64,000 nt of DNA from Gammaproteobacteria bacterium (GTDB lineage: Bacteria > Pseudomonadota > Gammaproteobacteria > Thiohalomonadales > Thiohalomonadaceae). The notes beneath the pieces are model-generated. The model made no database searches. It saw only the letters and a list, made by a program, of their open reading frames with translations, and was not told where the DNA came from. Below, piece by piece: positions 62,179 through 64,000 of this stretch (the stretch's first letter is position 1; each line of letters starts with the position of its first letter). The position numbers and the translations under genes were made by a program. The stretch covers positions 1 to 64,000 of the forward strand of contig JAPHSX010000030.1 of assembly GCA_026196575.1 (NCBI GenBank), written 5' to 3'.

Positions 62179-63032
62179 ACCGCCGCCAGCGCGCGGCTGA
62201 CGAAGGGGGGCAGGGCGAGTCCGCCGTGATGGGTGCCGGGGGTGTAGTAGAGGGTATCAAAGGGGCGCGCCGCGGCCGCCTCGTCACGCGGGGCGCCGAT
62301 GGGCGATCGGGAGGCCATGGTGCAGCTCCACCAGCCCGAGGGGTAGACCGGCTGCGGGAAGTGCAGGGTCTGGCGATGGCCCAGGCCCGCCCTGCCCATA
62401 AAGCGGTTCATCTCGCACAGCAGTTCCAGATGGTAGAGCGGCGATTCGCTCTGCTGCACCAGGATACCGTTCTCGCCCAGCGCCGCGGCGCAGTCGCGGT
62501 AGAAGGCCTCACCAAAGAGCCCCTCGGCCGGGCCGATGGGGTCGGTGCTGTCGACGATGATCACGTCATAACTCCCCGGCGCCGCCTCCTTCACCCACTT
62601 CAGCCCGTCCTCGAAGCGCAAGGTGGCGCGCGGGTCGTCGTTCGATTCGCACAGCTCCGGGAAGAAGAGGCGCGAGGCCTTGGTCACCACCTCGTCGATA
62701 TCGATCTGCGTCACCTGCTCCACCTCGGGGTGGCGCAGCACCTCGTGCAGGGTGCCGCAATCGCCTCCGCCGATGATCAGCACCCGCTTTGGCGCCGGGT
62801 GGGTGTAGAGCACCGGGTGGGACATCATCTCGTGGTAGAGAAAGTTGTCGCGGGTGGTGAGCATCGCCAGCCCGTCGATGGTCATCAGGTTGCCGAACTT
62901 CTCGGTGGCGAAGACCTCCACCTTCTGGAACGGACTCTGCTCCTCGAACAGCTTCTCGGTGATGGTGAGGGAGAAGGCGGAGCCGCACTCAAGCGTGGCC
63001 TCGTTAAACCACTTCTTATCGCTGGGTAACAT
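62166..63032 (-). CDS. speE: Spermidine synthase
   Basis: 288 residues. Aminopropyltransferase: FEEQSPFQKVEVFATEKFGNLMTIDGLAMLTTRDNFLYHEMM, the dcSAM-binding RVLIIGGGDCGTLHEVLRH, and catalytic Asp in DVIIVDSTDPIGPAEGLF. It makes spermidine from putrescine. It is divergent from speA, which starts the arginine route to putrescine, so the two form a polyamine locus. Confidence 0.96.
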   Translation of the reverse strand: MLPSDKKWFNEATLECGSAFSLTITEKLFEEQSPFQKVEVFATEKFGNLMTIDGLAMLTTRDNFLYHEMMSHPVLYTHPAPKRVLIIGGGDCGTLHEVLRHPEVEQVTQIDIDEVVTKASRLFFPELCESNDDPRATLRFEDGLKWVKEAAPGSYDVIIVDSTDPIGPAEGLFGEAFYRDCAAALGENGILVQQSESPLYHLELLCEMNRFMGRAGLGHRQTLHFPQPVYPSGWWSCTMASRSPIGAPRDEAAAARPFDTLYYTPGTHHGGLALPPFVSRALAAVYEE

Positions 63033-63171
63033 GACGGTGTTCTCGGTCGCTGCGTGAAGCGCGAAACGATACCTCCCCCTCGTCCCTGGCGCAACCCGGT
63101 ATCCCCGGCGTTTCCATGAGAGAGGGGAATGGCGGATAATTCCCTATCCCAACCGATGCGGACATGGCGTG

Positions 63172-64000
63172 ATGGCTAACTGGACGATTCAGCAGGCGCG
63201 AAACTGCTACAACATTGCCCACTGGGGTGACGGCTACTTCGGCATCAACGAGGCGGGACACGCCTGCGTCTATCCGCGGCGCGACACCCGCCAGGCGATC
63301 GATCTCGATACCCTGAGCCGTGAGCTCGCCGACCACGACCTCTCACTGCCGGTATTGCTGCGCTTTAACAACATCCTGCATGAGCGTGTCGACACCCTCA
63401 CCGCGGCCTTTGACCAGGCGATGGCCGAGGAGGGGTATGCGGGACGCTACACCGCCATCTACCCAATCAAGGTCAACCAGCAGCGCAGCGTGGTCGAGGA
63501 GATCGTGCAGCACGGCGGCGAGCGGGTGGGGCTGGAGGCGGGCAGCAAGCCGGAGCTGATGGCGGTGCTGGCGCTGGTGGCGCCGGGCGGCACCATCATC
63601 TGCAACGGCTACAAGGACCGCGAATATATCCGCCTCGCCCTCATCGGCCGCGCCCTGGGCCACCAGATCTACATCGTGGTGGAGAAGCTCTCCGAGCTGG
63701 AGATGGTGCTGCAAGAGAGCGCGCAGCTGGGGATCGCCCCGCTCCTCGGGGTGCGACTGCGCCTCGCCTCCATCGGTGCCGGCAAGTGGCAGAACTCCGG
63801 TGGCGAGAAGTCAAAATTCGGTCTCTCCGCCGCGCAGCTGCTGGCGGCGGTGGAGCGGCTGCGCGGCACCGGTCAGCTGCCGCAGCTCCAGCTGATGCAT
63901 GTCCATCTGGGCTCGCAACTGGCCAATATTCGCGATATTCAGCGCGGGGTGCGCGAGGTGGGACGCTTCTACAGCGAGTTGCGGGCGCTGGGGGTGCCGC
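63172..64000 (+). CDS. speA: Biosynthetic arginine decarboxylase, N-terminal part
   Basis: Starts at ATG 63172 (MANWTIQQARNCYNIAHWGDGYFGINEAG) and remains open to the window end, so it is missing from the ORF track. Visible: PVLLRFNNILHERV, PLP-lysine motif in YPIKVNQQRSVVEEI, GLEAGSKPELMAVLAL, ICNGYKDREYIRLAL, and GEKSKFGLSAAQL with HVHLGSQL. About 276 of an expected 630 or so residues are present. PLP-dependent; yields agmatine for putrescine synthesis. Divergent from speE. Confidence 0.96.
   Translation, partial: MANWTIQQARNCYNIAHWGDGYFGINEAGHACVYPRRDTRQAIDLDTLSRELADHDLSLPVLLRFNNILHERVDTLTAAFDQAMAEEGYAGRYTAIYPIKVNQQRSVVEEIVQHGGERVGLEAGSKPELMAVLALVAPGGTIICNGYKDREYIRLALIGRALGHQIYIVVEKLSELEMVLQESAQLGIAPLLGVRLRLASIGAGKWQNSGGEKSKFGLSAAQLLAAVERLRGTGQLPQLQLMHVHLGSQLANIRDIQRGVREVGRFYSELRALGVP

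Overview
The window is high-GC, densely coded DNA from a gammaproteobacterium, most probably a sulfur oxidiser of the purple-sulfur or related thiotrophic lineages. Three things point there: an Asn/Gly/Tyr-rich sulfur globule protein (57.3-57.8 kb), a DsrC-family protein (59.7 kb), and the gammaproteobacterial gene order TPR protein-lolB-ispE-tRNA-Gln-prs-rplY-pth-ychF, divergent from hemA-prfA-prmC. I cannot name a genus from sequence alone.

Layout. (1) 0-8.9 kb, + strand: an export-dominated redox locus. It has two tandem paralogous helical-repeat proteins (the first cut by the window edge), a c7-type triheme cytochrome, two NHL beta-propellers (one a lipoprotein), an 11-heme c-type cytochrome, a ResB-type cytochrome c maturation protein and an SBBP beta-propeller. 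Junctions overlap or nearly touch, so it reads as one operon, probably an envelope or extracellular electron conduit with its own heme-attachment factor. (2) 8.9-9.8 kb: a REP-associated tyrosine transposase (RAYT) bracketed by an exact 15-bp inverted repeat. (3) 9.9-12.9 kb: amtB, glnK and a TorF-type porin. glnK and torF each have a strong sigma-54 promoter and candidate upstream NtrC sites. (4) 13-17.1 kb: ubiK, yifB/comM and rep.

(5) 17.4-29.3 kb, - strand: a polyene biosynthetic cluster of the aryl polyene (APE) type. It holds an ACP, COG4648 membrane protein, AMP-ligase, two hotdog dehydratases, LolA-like carrier, MMPL exporter, ketosynthase plus chain-length-factor-like partner, ketoreductase, glycosyltransferase, methyltransferase and LpxL-like acyltransferase, mostly with overlapping stop/start codons. 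A + strand lipoprotein gene interrupts it. A MipA/OmpV protein, a YdcF-like protein and a secreted alpha/beta hydrolase follow (29.4-32.2 kb).

(6) 32.3-40.7 kb, - strand: a type I restriction-modification locus, hsdM-hsdS-(truncated rhuM)-AlbA_2/ATPase-small ORF-hsdR, lying beside tRNA-Met. Several of its genes carry small in-frame palindromic insertions. (7) 41-52.7 kb: housekeeping genes, two tRNAs, and a MoeB/ThiF-like E1 enzyme beside a JAMM peptidase. (8) 53-57.8 kb: a 200-bp MITE-like element, a small operon (HTH protein, degenerate ferredoxin reductase, DUF350 protein, lytic transglycosylase), a SEL1/SH3 protein and the sulfur globule protein. (9) 58-60.4 kb: ppnP, a RAYT gene remnant, an attC-like imperfect palindrome, a small unknown protein, the DsrC-like protein and a pterin dehydratase. 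(10) 60.5-64 kb: a double CDGSH protein, a FetAB-like ABC transporter, speE, and speA running off the end.

The most interesting parts are the multiheme cytochrome/propeller locus, the atypical APE cluster, the NtrC/sigma-54 architecture of glnK and torF, and the unexplained repeats (attC-like palindrome, 200-bp MITE, in-frame palindromes in restriction genes). All family names come from recognising motifs; no database search was run.
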